Positions 63,415-64,000 of a stretch of 64,000 nt of DNA are shown piece after piece (the first letter of the stretch is position 1; every line of letters starts with the position of its first letter). The DNA is taken from positions 124,001 to 188,000 of the forward strand of contig NZ_QJVB01000002.1 of the NCBI RefSeq assembly GCF_003397705.1, given 5' to 3'. The notes under the pieces are model-generated. The model had not been told where the DNA came from. It made no database searches and worked only from the letters and a program-made list of their open reading frames with translations. The position numbers were made by a program, and so were the translations under genes. The DNA comes from Gardnerella swidsinskii (GTDB lineage: Bacteria > Actinomycetota > Actinomycetes > Actinomycetales > Bifidobacteriaceae).

Positions 63415-64000
63415 TTACTCAAGCACACTCAAACCTGGAAGAGTCTTGCCTTCCAAGAACTCGAGAGAAGCGCCGCCGCCAGTAGAAATGTGCGAGAAGC
63501 CATCTTCTGGGAATCCAAGGTTGCGCACTGCAGAAGCAGAATCACCACCGCCGACTATAGTGAAAGTGCCGTTCTTAGTTGCATCGACCAAGCCCTGAGC
63601 TACAGCGCGAGTACCGGCTGCAAACTCTGGAACCTCGAACACACCCATAGGACCGTTCCAAACAACAGTCTTGGAGTCAACAATCTTGTCGTGGAAAAGC
63701 TTCTGAGAGTCAGAACCAATATCCAAGCCCATCTTGTCTGCAGGAATAGCGTCTGCTGGAACTACTTCTGGAGCAACTGGAGTATCCCCTGCTGGGAAGC
63801 CAGCATTCACAACAATATCAGTTGGAAGCACAAGCTCAACGCCATTCTTCTTAGCGGTTTCAATGTATCCCTTAACCTTCTCGAGTTGATCCTCTTCAAG
63901 CAAAGAAGTACCAACTTCGTGACCCAAAGCCTTGAGGAATGTGAACACCATACCGCCGCCAATAACAAGACGATCAGCCTTAGAAAGCAAGTTTTCAATA
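63415..64000 (-). CDS. pgk: Phosphoglycerate kinase (partial, N-terminus outside window)
   Basis: The reverse strand from the window edge down to 63415 encodes the C-terminal 194 or so residues of Pgk, without a start in the window. Landmarks are [13 protein letters not shown], the nucleotide site [22 protein letters not shown] and [13 protein letters not shown] near the end. It makes ATP from 1,3-bisphosphoglycerate. It is followed by tpiA and secG. Confidence 0.96.
   Translation of the reverse strand, partial: IENLLSKADRLVIGGGMVFTFLKALGHEVGTSLLEEDQLEKVKGYIETAKKNGVELVLPTDIVVNAGFPAGDTPVAPEVVPADAIPADKMGLDIGSDSQKLFHDKIVDSKTVVWNGPMGVFEVPEFAAGTRAVAQGLVDATKNGTFTIVGGGDSASAVRNLGFPEDGFSHISTGGGASLEFLEGKTLPGLSVLE

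Overview
The window is chromosomal DNA from a low-GC member of the Bifidobacteriaceae, most likely Gardnerella or a close relative. I infer this from gene content and order: pgk-tpiA-secG, hrcA-dnaJ-fmt, rsmE-hinT-phoH-ybeY-corC-era, tandem clpP genes next to tig, pflB/pflA, adjacent transketolase and transaldolase genes, a ThiE-ThiC fusion, and large sortase-anchored surface proteins. No database search was possible, so genus is inference.

Layout. 1-3170: hemW (partial), lepA and rpsT. 3196-4887: a small accessory patch with a two-gene secreted-peptide/membrane-protein pair and an internally deleted IS256/IS1249-type element. 4893-19272: mostly housekeeping genes (TRIC-type channel, ilvE, rplY, an acyl-CoA ligase, the rsmE-to-era operon, an orphan SdhB-type iron-sulfur protein, a LOG-family protein, nhaA). 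19466-24035: a strikingly AT-rich island that looks like a circular-type bacteriocin cluster. It has an 80-aa glycine/alanine-rich cationic peptide with a strong promoter and RBS, an intercistronic hairpin, a SpoIIM-like membrane protein, an ABC ATPase, a multi-TM permease, a small cytosolic protein and a LuxR-type regulator, and it ends beside tRNA-Arg(ACG). 24310-43602: clpP2-clpP1, an Asn-rich membrane protein with a 105-bp internal duplication, a ClC channel, tig, RNase D, pflA/pflB, nadE, the metQNI methionine importer, a TPP riboswitch with thiEC, and ppiB. 43838-50103: a 5.8-kb surface adhesin gene whose signal-peptide region carries a G8 tract that puts start and body out of frame (likely phase-variable OFF), with 21-bp tandem repeats upstream. 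50101-59012: an IMPase-family phosphatase, serB, fmt, dnaJ, hrcA, tkt and tal. 59019-61138: an AbiEi-like/restriction-fold gene bracketed by about 230-bp near-identical direct repeats. 61150-64000: a HAD phosphatase, secG, tpiA and pgk (partial).

Metabolically the window fits a fermentative anaerobe: transketolase and transaldolase of the bifid shunt, lower glycolysis (tpiA, pgk), pyruvate formate-lyase with its activase, methionine uptake, and a thiamin branch under TPP control. The variable parts are the bacteriocin island, the secreted-peptide pair, the phase-variable adhesin and the repeat-flanked nuclease-like gene.
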